Source: Saccharicrinis fermentans DSM 9555 = JCM 21142 (GTDB taxonomy: Bacteria; Bacteroidota; Bacteroidia; Bacteroidales; Marinilabiliaceae). From it: DNA of 64,000 bases. Positions 55,473 to 64,000 of this stretch are shown piece by piece. The translations under genes and the position numbers were made by a program. Positions within the stretch are counted from its first letter, which is position 1. Every line of letters starts with the position of its first letter. The stretch is taken from positions 5,515,980 through 5,579,979 of the forward strand of contig NZ_KI912107.1 of assembly GCF_000517085.1 (NCBI RefSeq). The letters are read 5' to 3'. The notes under the pieces were generated by a model that saw nothing but the letters and a program-made list of their open reading frames with translations, was not told the DNA's origin and did not search any database.

Positions 55473-55683
55473 AATACAAAGTTAAAGATAATTTTATAGG
55501 GACAGATTATTATTGGTGTAGATTAAACAAATGTCTAGTTTAAAATTAGTGTTGATGAGTGAATGGATAGGGGTATTTGTGTTTAGAATATTGTTTGAAT
55601 AGTGAAATGTAATGAATTCTTAGCTTTCTATTTGCATTTTTGCTGCATAGGTTTTGAGTTGGTAAAATAATTAAATTATATGA

Positions 55684-55760
55684 AACGAGCCATGGGAAAC
55701 AGGTAGAGGGATGATTAATTTTGGCGAGTTCCATATGACCATTGAAAGATAAATTTAAAC
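55684..55760 (+). promoter_or_regulatory. Conserved leader element, copy C (upstream of GH3)
   Basis: AACGAGCCATG (55684-55694), ACAGG, then ATGATTAATTTTGGCGAGTT and CCATATGACCATT, ending in AAATTTAAAC at the start codon (55761). The internal frame MINFGEFHMTIER (55711-55752) ends 8 nt before the GH3 start. AACGAGCC can pair with GGCGAGTT (55723-55730) leaving two tandem G-A mismatches. It shows the shortest spacer of the four copies. Confidence 0.7.
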
Positions 55761-57947
55761 ATGAAAAGAGTATTATTATTCGCATTTGTAATCTGTTGTT
55801 TTTGTTTGGGTTACGGGCAGCAGGTAGATTTTTCCTTTGAAAATGATGCATTGCCATTGGAAGAAAGAGTAGATATACTGGTTTCTCAGATGACTACGGA
55901 AGAGAAAATTGGTCAGTTACTGAATGGGGCTCCTGCTATTCCTAGGTTAAATATACCGGATTACGATTGGTGGAACGAGGCTTTGCATGGAGTGGCTCGT
56001 AATGGAAAAGCAACGGTGTTTCCGCAAGGAATTGCTCTAGGTGCCACTTTTGATCCTGAATTGGCCTATAGAGTGGCTTCCGCTATTTCTACCGAGGCCA
56101 GAGCTAAATACAGTGTTTCGCAGCGTATGGGAAATCATAGTAAATATACAGGCTTAACTTTTTGGACCCCCAATGTTAATATTTTTAGGGATCCACGCTG
56201 GGGAAGAGGACAGGAGACTTATGGAGAAGATCCCTTTTTGATGGCCCAAATAGGGGTGTCTTTTGTAAAAGGACTACAAGGGAATCATCCTGTGTATTTA
56301 AAGACTGCAGCCTGTGCCAAGCATTATGCTGTACATTCAGGTCCAGAAGAATTCAGGCATACCTTTAATGCAGAACCTACGCAGCAGGATTTATATGAGA
56401 CTTATTTTCCTGCCTTTGAAGCCTTGGTAAAAGACGCTAAGGTAGAAGGTGTAATGGGGGCATATAATGCTGTTTTGGGTGAGCCAGCATGTGCCAATTC
56501 CTTTTTGTTAAAGGATGTGTTAAGGGAGCAATGGAAATTTGATGGTTATATCACGTCCGATTGTGGTGCCATTGGTGGTATCGCATGGAAACAGAAATAT
56601 GTTAAGTCGGCACCTGAGGCGGCTGCAGTGGCCTTAAAAGCCGGAGTTAACTTAAATTGTGGGAGTACTTACCAATATTTAAATGAAGCTTTAAAATTGG
56701 GCTTGGTAACCGAGGATCTAATTCATGAGCGTACTAAGCAATTGTTTAAAACGCGTTTTCGCCTGGGTATCGTAGGTAACCCTGGTGATAATCTGTATGC
56801 TAAAATCGGACCCGACAAGATTCATTGTGCGGAGCATGTGGCCTTGGCCCGTGAGGTGGCGCAGAAATCAATTGTGCTGCTAAAGAATAAAGACAATACA
56901 CTGCCTCTGTCTACAGATATTAAAGTGCCTTATGTAACGGGGCCATTTGCCAATTCTGGAGATATGTTAATGGGAAGTTATTATGGCATTAGTCCTAATT
57001 TAGTGACTGTTCTAGAGGGTGTTGCAGATGCTGTTTCTTTAGGAACTTCATTGAATTACAGAAGTGGGGCATTGCCTTTTCATAAAAATATTAACCCCAA
57101 AAATTGGGCGCCTAATGTTGCAAAAGAGTCGGATGTAACCATTTGTGTTGTTGGACTAACAGCCGATTTTGAAGGAGAAGAAGTAGATGCTATTGCTTCT
57201 GGTGCCATCGGTGATAAAGTGGATTTGCGATTGCCCCAAAATCAAATTGATTACGTTAAACAAATTGCCGATGTTAAAAAAGGCCCTTTGGTGCTGTTAA
57301 TTGCAAGCGGAAGTCCTGTTTCCTTAGAAGGTATTGAGGAGTATTGTGACGCGATTTTGCAAGTATGGTATCCGGGTGAGCAGGGAGGCAATGCTATTGC
57401 AGATGTCTTGTTTGGTAAGGTGTCTCCATCCGGACATCTTCCGCTAACTTTTCCAGTGAATGTGAATCAATTACCACCTTATGAGGATTACTCCATGAAG
57501 GGAAGGACCTATAAATACATGACGCAAGAGCCCATGTTTCCATTTGGCTTTGGCTTGACCTATTCAAAAACAAAATTGAGTGGATTGGTGCTGGAATCTA
57601 ATAAAATAAAGAAATCGGAGAATCTTATTCTTAGTGTTGAAGTAAGCAATGCTGGTGATTATGATATAGATGAGGTAGTGCAATTGTATGTTTGCCCTCT
57701 AGATACTACTGGGGGACTGCCTTTAAAGAGCCTAAAGGCGTTTAAAAGAATTGCTTTGCGCAAAGGAACGCATCAACAGATTTCTTTTAATGTTTCAGCA
57801 GATCAACTAAAAGTGGTAAATGAAAAAGGAGAAAAAATATGGAAAAAAGGACGTTATAAAGTAGTTGTAGGTAATGCATCACCAGGGGAGCTGAGTGTGA
57901 AATTAGGTGCTGCAGTTCCACAGGAAGCATTTGTTGAGTTAAGGTAG
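55761..57947 (+). CDS. GH3 beta-glycosidase (beta-xylosidase/beta-glucosidase type)
   Basis: A 728-residue secreted enzyme with a signal peptide ending LGYGQQ. GH3 domains in order: N-terminal TIM barrel (30-330) with RWGRGQETYGEDPFL, KHYAVHSGPE and the nucleophile Asp267 in ITSDCGAI; the alpha/beta sandwich (370-590) with VVGLTADFEGEE; and a C-terminal fibronectin-III-like domain (about 610-728). The KHYAVHSGPE and PTQQDLYETYFPAFE segments are most like beta-xylosidases, but beta-glucosidase is possible. It stands alone, away from the polysaccharide locus at the start of the window, yet carries the same leader element as two genes there. Confidence 0.9.
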   Translation: MKRVLLFAFVICCFCLGYGQQVDFSFENDALPLEERVDILVSQMTTEEKIGQLLNGAPAIPRLNIPDYDWWNEALHGVARNGKATVFPQGIALGATFDPELAYRVASAISTEARAKYSVSQRMGNHSKYTGLTFWTPNVNIFRDPRWGRGQETYGEDPFLMAQIGVSFVKGLQGNHPVYLKTAACAKHYAVHSGPEEFRHTFNAEPTQQDLYETYFPAFEALVKDAKVEGVMGAYNAVLGEPACANSFLLKDVLREQWKFDGYITSDCGAIGGIAWKQKYVKSAPEAAAVALKAGVNLNCGSTYQYLNEALKLGLVTEDLIHERTKQLFKTRFRLGIVGNPGDNLYAKIGPDKIHCAEHVALAREVAQKSIVLLKNKDNTLPLSTDIKVPYVTGPFANSGDMLMGSYYGISPNLVTVLEGVADAVSLGTSLNYRSGALPFHKNINPKNWAPNVAKESDVTICVVGLTADFEGEEVDAIASGAIGDKVDLRLPQNQIDYVKQIADVKKGPLVLLIASGSPVSLEGIEEYCDAILQVWYPGEQGGNAIADVLFGKVSPSGHLPLTFPVNVNQLPPYEDYSMKGRTYKYMTQEPMFPFGFGLTYSKTKLSGLVLESNKIKKSENLILSVEVSNAGDYDIDEVVQLYVCPLDTTGGLPLKSLKAFKRIALRKGTHQQISFNVSADQLKVVNEKGEKIWKKGRYKVVVGNASPGELSVKLGAAVPQEAFVELR

Positions 57948-58049
57948 GTGTCCTATTCTTTGTGTTATCGATGCACAGAAGTGAATCAGTTTGCTTTTCT
58001 GGTGTGTCGTACACAAAAAATCCTAGGTAATTGTTCCCCAATAAAAAAG

Positions 58050-58085
58050 AAAACTCTCGGTTATTACAACTGAGAGTTTTTCGTA
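58050..58085. terminator. Bidirectional terminator between GH3 and HU genes
   Basis: AAAACTCTCGGTT (58050-58062) and AACTGAGAGTTTT (58068-58080) pair with one G-U, 5-nt loop, with T-rich flanks on both strands. It lies between two convergent genes. Confidence 0.85.
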
Positions 58086-58109
58086 TTTTCAGATAGTGTA
58101 AGCTTTTTC

Positions 58110-58382
58110 TTAGTTAACTGCTTCGTCTAAAGCTTTACCTGGTTTAAACTTTGCAACGTTCTTAGCTGCTATTTGGATTTCTTTTCCGGTTTGAGGATTT
58201 CTTCCTGTACGAGCTGCACGTTTGCTGATAGAAAAAGTTCCAAATCCTATTAATTGAACGCTCTCCCCTTTAGCCAAAGCATTTTTAATAGCTTCTGTTG
58301 TTGCATTTAATGCTTTTTCCGAATCTGTTTTAGACAAGCCACTTTCTGATGCGATTGCATTTACGAATTCTTGTTTATTCAT
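58110..58382 (-). CDS. hup: HU-family DNA-binding protein
   Basis: A 90-residue histone-like protein that bends and compacts DNA. It has the full HU pattern: MNKQEFVNAIASESGLSKTD at the N-terminus, VQLIGFGTFSISKRAARTGR and NPQTGKEIQIAAKNVAKFKP in the arm region, with a Pro-containing arm tip. It is a standalone gene with the shared terminator downstream. Confidence 0.96.
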   Translation of the reverse strand: MNKQEFVNAIASESGLSKTDSEKALNATTEAIKNALAKGESVQLIGFGTFSISKRAARTGRNPQTGKEIQIAAKNVAKFKPGKALDEAVN

Positions 58383-58717
58383 TTTTATTGTATTTGATTG
58401 AGTTAAATTATCAGCGCAATATAACGGTTATTTTCTTTCGATTGACCGAAAAAATTGATTTTGAAGTTCTTTTTCGCTATCAAAAAGAAATTATTTTAAT
58501 GGTGAAGTAAAGCAAGTATATATGGTGTACTGTTATATATGACAGATAATCAATATGATTATAAAGGTAGTTTGTATGGGTGTTTTTTGATTATCAATGG
58601 TTTTTTTGGGGGGATTTTTATACAAATAAAATGATACTGTAACTTAGCTAATATGAAAAAAATAAAGCCATTTTATAGTTTTTTAGACAGATCACCTTCT
58701 CTGATATTCTTTTAAGT

Positions 58718-58771
58718 CGAAAAATGCATTTGAAAATCTATTATACATTAAAATTGCTGACCATCCAGTCA
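58718..58771 (+). repeat. Dispersed intergenic repeat, copy 2
   Basis: Starts with CGAAAAATGCATT and matches 16075-16128 at about 43 of 54 positions. A CATACTGGAG-like stretch follows at 58794, resembling the stem after copy 1, but no perfect hairpin forms here. It lies in the 600-nt gene-free interval 58383-58982, in which I see nothing else recognisable. Confidence 0.6.
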
Positions 58772-58982
58772 CTTGTTTACATGTTTGTCTGCATACTGGA
58801 GCATGTGAGGTTGAAGCAGGAATGGAGTTGACTGCAAAAAATCATTAGGACTTATCAATTAAAGTTTTATTTTCGTCGTTGAGAAGATATAATACTGACA
58901 GATGGTTATTGTATTTAGAGATTTTTTCTGGAAATTTAGACGATAATACAACAGTTAACTATACACTTAAAAACGAATAAAT

Positions 58983-60692
58983 ATGTCCAAACAAAAGCAT
59001 CCAAAGGGATTGATGATCCTGTTTTTTACCGAAATGTGGGAGCGTTTTGGTTATTATCTAATGTTAGGGATCTTCAGTCTTTATATGATTGAACCCACCA
59101 CGTCTAATTTTGCAGGGTTAGGATTCACCAATATGCAAGCGGCCGATATTTATGGAACGTATTTGGCTTTGGTTTACTTAACACCATTTTTCGGTGGTTT
59201 AATAGCTGATCGCTTGTTGGGTTATCGAAAATCCATATTAATAGGGGGCGTGTTGATGGCCGCGGGTTATATTGGTTTGGCCATTCCCGATTCAATGGGT
59301 ATTTTTTATATTTCGCTGTTACTCATTATTTTAGGTAATGGTATGTTTAAACCCAATGTATCTGTATTGTTGGGTAAATTATATGAAAAACCTGCGTATG
59401 AAGCCTTAAAGGATTCGGGATATAATATCTTTTATATGGGTATCAATATAGGAGCCTTTGTGTGTAACTTTGTGGCGGCATATCTACGCATCAGCTATGG
59501 TTGGGGATGGGCTTTTGCTGCCGCTGGTGTAGGAATGTTAGTGGGAGTTGTGTGGTTTTTGATAGGCTTGTCGCGTGTGCCAGAAATCAAAGAGGCAGAT
59601 ACGATTTCTCCTAAACGTCCTGGAGATGTTTCCATGAGTCGTTTGTTTACTGTATTGTTTTTACCTGCATTTGCTGCCGCTGCCATAGGGTGGTTTATAC
59701 CAGGAACCATGTTCGGTGCTGATTCTACCGATGCTTTTATCTTTTTCTGTATTCCTGTATTAATTTTCTTTTTTACAACTTGGAAAACGGCAGATAAAAA
59801 GACCGAGCGGGAGCCTATTGCTGCCTTACTGGCTGTTTTTGGTGTGGTTATAATTTTTTGGGCGGTATTTCACCAAAATGGATCGGCCTTGACTTATTGG
59901 GCAAAAAATAATACTTCGCGTGAAGTTTCAGGGATAACGCAAAGTGTAATCAGCACCATTGCAAAAACAGAAGACGTATCTACTTTGCCGCGTAAAATAA
60001 AATTACAAGGACCTCATGGGGAGGATCTGGGAACCAAGGAAGGGCCCAATACTTATTTTGATAACTATACCAAGGAGCTTCCTAAAGGAAATTTGGAAGG
60101 TAAGCCCGGTGATTTAACCGATGAGGAGTGGGCATCATTATCGGAAGCCCAAAAAGCAGAAGGTGGTAAATTGAATTTGTGGCCTACGGAGTTGCAGGCC
60201 TCTATTAATCCTGGATTTGTCGTTTTTCTTACGCCGCTTGTGGTGGGTGTTTTTGCCTGGTTGCGTCGTCGTAAGAAAGAGCCCACAACACCTGGGAAAA
60301 TAGCATGGGGCATGTTGATATCTGCTGTATCCTGGTTGGTAATGGTTGTAGCTGCTATTTCTTCGCAAAATGGGTTAGATAAGGCATCCGTAGCCTGGTT
60401 GTTTGGAGTTTATGGTGTGATTACCATTGGAGAGCTTTGCTTGAGTCCCATGGGACTTTCCTTGGTTAGTAAACTCGCGCCTAAGCGTATTGCCGCATTG
60501 ATGATGGGAGGCTGGTTTCTTAGTACTGCCATTGGTAATAAGCTTTCTGGTGTTCTTTCTGGTTTATGGGATCTATTCGAAAAAAAATCCTATTTCTTTT
60601 TAACAAATGCATTGTTGACTGCAGGTGCTTTCTTGATTATCTTATTTTTGATGCCTTGGTTAAGAAGGGTATATAATCAATATGTGGATTGA
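58983..60692 (+). CDS. POT-family proton:peptide symporter with hydrophilic insert
   Basis: A 569-residue peptide transporter. The ExxER motif is EMWERFGYYLMLG near residue 18, ADRLLGYRKSI follows helix 2, and the PTR2 signature FYMGINIGAFVCNF is near 160; late helices carry GELCLSPMGLSLVSKLAP. Between two membrane helices lies a polar insert of about 100 residues (roughly 315-415, including PRKIKLQGPHGEDLG) absent from the paralogue at 52096-53631. The insert probably faces the periplasm or cytoplasm as an extra domain; its role is unknown. Confidence 0.9.
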   Translation: MSKQKHPKGLMILFFTEMWERFGYYLMLGIFSLYMIEPTTSNFAGLGFTNMQAADIYGTYLALVYLTPFFGGLIADRLLGYRKSILIGGVLMAAGYIGLAIPDSMGIFYISLLLIILGNGMFKPNVSVLLGKLYEKPAYEALKDSGYNIFYMGINIGAFVCNFVAAYLRISYGWGWAFAAAGVGMLVGVVWFLIGLSRVPEIKEADTISPKRPGDVSMSRLFTVLFLPAFAAAAIGWFIPGTMFGADSTDAFIFFCIPVLIFFFTTWKTADKKTEREPIAALLAVFGVVIIFWAVFHQNGSALTYWAKNNTSREVSGITQSVISTIAKTEDVSTLPRKIKLQGPHGEDLGTKEGPNTYFDNYTKELPKGNLEGKPGDLTDEEWASLSEAQKAEGGKLNLWPTELQASINPGFVVFLTPLVVGVFAWLRRRKKEPTTPGKIAWGMLISAVSWLVMVVAAISSQNGLDKASVAWLFGVYGVITIGELCLSPMGLSLVSKLAPKRIAALMMGGWFLSTAIGNKLSGVLSGLWDLFEKKSYFFLTNALLTAGAFLIILFLMPWLRRVYNQYVD

Positions 60693-60905
60693 TCTAGCAA
60701 AGGGCTGATATCTATTGTGAGTGGACATTTATAATAGGCATGACTGGAGCAAGTGGTTGGCTATGCGTGTTGACGCTTGTGTTTCCGCTGCGAATGGGTG
60801 GTTTGAAATATATTATAGACACAGAAGAATAAAACGTTCGGTGCTGTTGGTATCGGACGTTTTTTATGGATAATATGTAAAATGTAGCAAGATTATTTTT
60901 CATTA

Positions 60906-60963
60906 AACCCGGAAAATGCATTTTTAATTTTTATAACGAAGCCCTAATGTATCACCCCGGGTT
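60906..60963. repeat. Repeat fragment with flanking AACCCGG/CCGGGTT inverted repeat
   Basis: AACCCGGAAAATGCATT (60906-60922) matches the start of the dispersed repeat at 16071 with one mismatch. CCGGGTT (60957-60963) is the exact inverted copy of AACCCGG, so the segment is bounded by 7-bp inverted repeats just before the marC start at 60976. Confidence 0.5.
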
Positions 60964-60975
60964 AAAAAGTATCTC

Positions 60976-61608
60976 ATGAACGAATTAATTACTTTTGGTT
61001 TATTGTCATTTACCTCTTTTTTTACCCTGATTAATCCCTTGGGATCGATGCCTGTTTTTTTGACTATGACAGCTGATTTAGAGCAGCAACATCGTGTGAA
61101 AACAGCAAAAAAGGCGACTGTTGTGGCATTTTTTACCATTGTTGCTTTTGCTTTCTCCGGACAATTATTGTTTAAATTTTTTGGTATTTCGGTCAATAGT
61201 TTTCGTATTGTAGGAGGAGCTATTTTTTTTGTGATGGGTATGGATATGTTACAGGCGCGTCTTGGAAAAGTAAAAATAAAAGAGTCTGAAATCAAAACCT
61301 ATGTCAATGACATATCAGTTACCCCATTGGCGATTCCAATGATATGTGGTCCGGGAGCTATTACCAATGCCATTGTTTTAATGGAAGATGCGGATAATAT
61401 TAGCATGAAGTTAATGCTGATCTTCACCCTCTTATTGGTGATGTTACTTACCTATCTTATTTATTATAGTTCTTCACGTATTATTAAGTTTTTAGGAGAA
61501 ACGGGAAATAATGTAATGATGCGTTTGATGGGTTTGATTGTGATGGTGATTGCTGTGGAATTCTTTTTTAGTGGATTAAAGCCTATTATTTTAGATATGA
61601 TGAAGTAG
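60976..61608 (+). CDS. MarC-family integral membrane protein
   Basis: A 210-residue protein with six hydrophobic helices. Family features are the N-terminal FFTLINPLGSMPVFLTMT, then GAIFFVMGMDMLQARLG, ISVTPLAIPMICGPGAITNA and the C-terminal RLMGLIVMVIAVEFFFSGL. MarC proteins were once linked to antibiotic resistance but have no proven transport role. A strong terminator follows and the neighbouring alaS converges. Confidence 0.92.
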   Translation: MNELITFGLLSFTSFFTLINPLGSMPVFLTMTADLEQQHRVKTAKKATVVAFFTIVAFAFSGQLLFKFFGISVNSFRIVGGAIFFVMGMDMLQARLGKVKIKESEIKTYVNDISVTPLAIPMICGPGAITNAIVLMEDADNISMKLMLIFTLLLVMLLTYLIYYSSSRIIKFLGETGNNVMMRLMGLIVMVIAVEFFFSGLKPIILDMMK

Positions 61609-61625
61609 TGTGTTGCGACGATATA

Positions 61626-61675
61626 AAAGAGGCTCCAGTGTCAATATTTATTTGATACTGGAGCCTCTTTTTATG
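61626..61675. terminator. Bidirectional terminator between marC and alaS
   Basis: AAAGAGGCTCCAGT (61626-61639) pairs perfectly with ACTGGAGCCTCTTT (61657-61670); an inner GTCAA/TTGAT pairing lengthens the stem to about 19 bp. A T-run follows on the plus strand and an A/T-rich stretch allows use by alaS. Confidence 0.9.
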
Positions 61676-61713
61676 TGTCATAATAGATGAAGGATTACCC
61701 AATCATATAGGAG

Positions 61714-64000
61714 CTATTGTAACTTTTCTGTGACAAAGGCTTTGGCTCTTTCGATGGCAGAATCTAGACCAGCAGGATTTTTACCTCCAGCAGTTGCAAA
61801 GAAAGACTGGCCACCACCACCACCTTGTATTTCCTTGGCACAATCACGTATGACTTCCACGGCGTTAAGCTTCCCTGATTGTGCAAGTTGATCTGAGGTG
61901 ATAACACTTAATTGGGGCTTGTTATTGACGTTGGCCCCCAATACAGCCACAAATTCGTTCATTTCCTTTTTAAGTTGAAAAGCCAAATCTTTTAATTTGT
62001 CGCCTAATACGGGATCTACGGTTGCTGTTATTATTTTTATACCATTTATATCGATGGCACTGTCTACCAGGTCGCGTTTCTTCATGTTAATAAAGTTTCT
62101 TTTTATACCATCCAGATCTTTACTTAACTTGGAGTTGTCGGCCATTAGTGATTCTATATTTTTTTGTAGGTTGCCAGATGATTTAAACATATCCTGAATA
62201 GCCAGCAATAGGTTGTGCTGTGTCATAATCATCTCTTCGGCCTTTACACCGGTAACCGCTTCGATTCGTCTGATGCCTGAAGCAATAGATGCCTCGCTGA
62301 TAATTTTAAAGAAGCCGATTTCACCCGTATGTTTAACATGTGTGCCTCCACAGAGCTCAATGGAATCGCCAAACTTAATGGCTCGAACAACATCGCCGTA
62401 TTTTTCGCCAAAAAGCATCATCGCACCAAGATCTTGGGCTTTAGCAACGGGGATGTCGCGCATTTCTTCCAAGGCGAAATTTTTACGTATTCTTTGGTTA
62501 ACCAGCTTTTCAACTTTCTCTATTTCTTCGCGGGTCATTTTTTGAAAGTGCGCAAAGTCGAAACGTAAGTAATCAGGATGAACCAGTGATCCTTTTTGTT
62601 CCACATGCGTACCTAGTATTTCTTTTAGCGCTTGGTGTAAGAGGTGTGTGCTTGTATGGTTGTTGGCAATGTTCTGACGTTTATCCCTGTTAACAACAGC
62701 TTTAAAGTCGCTTTTTAAATCTTTGGGTAGTTTTTTTGCTAGGTGAACAATTAGGTTGTTTTCCTTTTTGGTATCGATAATTTCTATTTTCTCGGTGCCA
62801 TTATCTATATAACCGGTATCACCTACCTGCCCACCGCTTTCTGCATAAAAGGGCGTAATGTTAAAAACCAATTGGTACAAGGATTTATTTTTGACTGTAA
62901 TCTTGCGGTATTTTACAATTGTTAAATCAGTTTCCAGGTAGTCGTAACCAATAAATTCTTCCACATCATCTTCCATTAAAAGAACCCAATCTTCCGTTTC
63001 TATGGCAGTAGCACTTCTGGCCCGATTTTTCTGTGCTTCCATTTCCTTTTCAAATTCACGGCGGTTGATCACCAGATCGTTTTCTTTTAGTATCAGTTCT
63101 GTTAAATCCAATGGAAATCCATAAGTATCATATAGTTCAAATGCAACTTTACCATCCACTACTTTGTAATTACCATCTTTGGTTTGTTGGATGATTTTAT
63201 CTAACATAGAAATTCCTGTGGCCAAAGTTCGTAGAAATGACTCCTCTTCCTCTTTAATAACTTTGGTTATCAGTTCTTGTTGTTTTTTTAATTCAGGATA
63301 GGCATCACCCATGGAATTCATGAGAGCAGGTAGTAATTTGTACATGAACGACTGGCGTTGTCCTAGGAAAGTATATCCATAACGAACAGCCCTACGCAAT
63401 ATACGACGAATCACGTAACCAGCCTTATTGTTGGAGGGTAACTGTCCGTCGGTAATAGAAAAGGAGATTGTTCTGATATGGTCGGCAATGACGCGCATGG
63501 CAATATCCGTATCTTCCTTTTTTCCATAAGGTGTATTTGTTATGTTGGCTATCTCGTTAATGATAGGCACGAATACATCGGTGTCGTAGTTTGATTTTTT
63601 ATTTTGAATAACGCGACAGAGGCGTTCAAAACCCATTCCTGTATCTACGTGTTTGGCTGGGAGTGCTTCCAGACTGCCATCTGCTTTTCTATTGTACTGT
63701 ATAAACACCAAGTTCCATACTTCTATCACCTCAGGGTGATCTGCATTTACCAATTGGGCTCCGGGTACTTTTTTTCGTTCCTCTTCGCTTCGTAAGTCAA
63801 CATGTATCTCCGAGCATGGTCCACAGGGCCCCATCTCACCCATCTCCCAAAAGTTGTCTTTACGGTTCCCGTTGATGATTCGGTCCTCAGGTAGGTGCTG
63901 TTTCCAATGGTTAAAAGCCTCCATATCTTTATCCAGTGCCATATCTTTGTCACCCTCAAATACCGAAGCATATAAAATATTCTTGTCAATTTTAAGAATT
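61714..64000 (-). CDS. alaS: Alanine--tRNA ligase, 5' truncated by the window
   Basis: The frame is open to the window edge (ILKIDKNILYASVFEGDKDM precedes the first internal Met), so the N-terminal part of the catalytic domain is missing. Visible parts: the end of the class II aminoacylation core (NFWEMGEMGPCGPCSEIHVD), the tRNA-recognition helices, the editing domain with HTSTHLLHQAL and CGGTHVKHTGEIG (zinc ligands), and the C-Ala domain with GGGGGQSFFATAGGKNPAG. About 760 residues are present out of some 870. It charges tRNA-Ala and removes mischarged serine or glycine. Confidence 0.97.
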   Translation of the reverse strand, partial: ILKIDKNILYASVFEGDKDMALDKDMEAFNHWKQHLPEDRIINGNRKDNFWEMGEMGPCGPCSEIHVDLRSEEERKKVPGAQLVNADHPEVIEVWNLVFIQYNRKADGSLEALPAKHVDTGMGFERLCRVIQNKKSNYDTDVFVPIINEIANITNTPYGKKEDTDIAMRVIADHIRTISFSITDGQLPSNNKAGYVIRRILRRAVRYGYTFLGQRQSFMYKLLPALMNSMGDAYPELKKQQELITKVIKEEEESFLRTLATGISMLDKIIQQTKDGNYKVVDGKVAFELYDTYGFPLDLTELILKENDLVINRREFEKEMEAQKNRARSATAIETEDWVLLMEDDVEEFIGYDYLETDLTIVKYRKITVKNKSLYQLVFNITPFYAESGGQVGDTGYIDNGTEKIEIIDTKKENNLIVHLAKKLPKDLKSDFKAVVNRDKRQNIANNHTSTHLLHQALKEILGTHVEQKGSLVHPDYLRFDFAHFQKMTREEIEKVEKLVNQRIRKNFALEEMRDIPVAKAQDLGAMMLFGEKYGDVVRAIKFGDSIELCGGTHVKHTGEIGFFKIISEASIASGIRRIEAVTGVKAEEMIMTQHNLLLAIQDMFKSSGNLQKNIESLMADNSKLSKDLDGIKRNFINMKKRDLVDSAIDINGIKIITATVDPVLGDKLKDLAFQLKKEMNEFVAVLGANVNNKPQLSVITSDQLAQSGKLNAVEVIRDCAKEIQGGGGGQSFFATAGGKNPAGLDSAIERAKAFVTEKLQ

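Noticed and set aside
1-64000. tRNA, rRNA, CRISPR arrays and intact insertion sequences.
   Set aside because: Scanned the intergenic gaps by eye and found no cloverleaf-like segments ending in CCA, no regularly spaced repeats and no transposase frames.

Overview
The window reads as chromosomal DNA of a free-living, probably marine Bacteroidota, most likely near the Bacteroidales/Marinilabiliales. This is an inference from content: carbohydrate-utilisation genes with surface lipoproteins, a TonB of the Bacteroidota type, several families largely confined to the phylum (DUF4783, DUF4831, DUF4837), Bacteroidota-style promoters (TTTG-N19/20-TAnnTTTG upstream of ahpC and era), start codons preceded by A/T-rich stretches instead of Shine-Dalgarno sites, and moderately AT-rich DNA. 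No rRNA, tRNA, CRISPR array or intact insertion sequence was found.

Layout. (1) 1-8069: the 3' part of a polysaccharide utilisation locus: a truncated surface lipoprotein, two paralogous clan GH-A lipoprotein glycosidases, a GH130 mannoside phosphorylase/hydrolase, a SASA/CE6-like acetylesterase and a sodium:sugar symporter. Together they suggest use of an acetylated beta-mannan-type glycan. (2) 8295-12268: a FolB-like protein, then a TPR histidine kinase and an NtrC-type sigma-54 activator. (3) 12333-17352, minus strand: two lipoproteins, a D-threonine aldolase/D-serine dehydratase-like enzyme and a decayed TonB receptor locus. (4) 17353-28538: FAD oxidoreductase, arginine deiminase, AhpC/AhpF, DUF3124 lipoprotein, the GTPases Era and Der, a fatty acid desaturase, and a hemerythrin protein followed by a pseudo-receiver LuxR regulator. 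(5) 28775-35430: a very large NtrY-like kinase with RlmH, then DUF4783, NadC and a nuclease-like lipoprotein. (6) 35534-38960: a btuFCD-like operon under a cobalamin riboswitch. (7) 39061-44574: Cse60-like small protein, TPR protein, frameshifted DUF4837, TonB, and an [FeFe]-hydrogenase. (8) 44722-47427: an AT-rich two-gene unit coding for a voltage-gated-type ion channel and a PD-(D/E)XK nuclease-like protein, overlapping by 32 nt. This is the best candidate for an undescribed (possibly defence) system. (9) 47493-64000: PepD, DUF4831, the NAD(P)HX repair enzyme, two POT peptide transporters, a TPR-LuxR regulator, a GH3 enzyme, HU, MarC and a truncated alaS.

The most unusual non-coding signal is a conserved leader of about 80-105 nt. 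It occurs four times (961-1065, 2737-2819, 50265-50350 minus, 55684-55760), each time ending exactly at the start codon of a different gene: GH-A, GH130, DUF4831 and GH3. It holds an AACG(A/C)GCC block, a variable hairpin in most copies, an ACACAGG-like element and a GGCGAGTTCCATATG block. A short reading frame containing GEFHM runs through the last block in three copies (GEFYA in the GH130 copy). A second, unrelated dispersed intergenic repeat occurs at 16075 and 58718, with a fragment at 60906.
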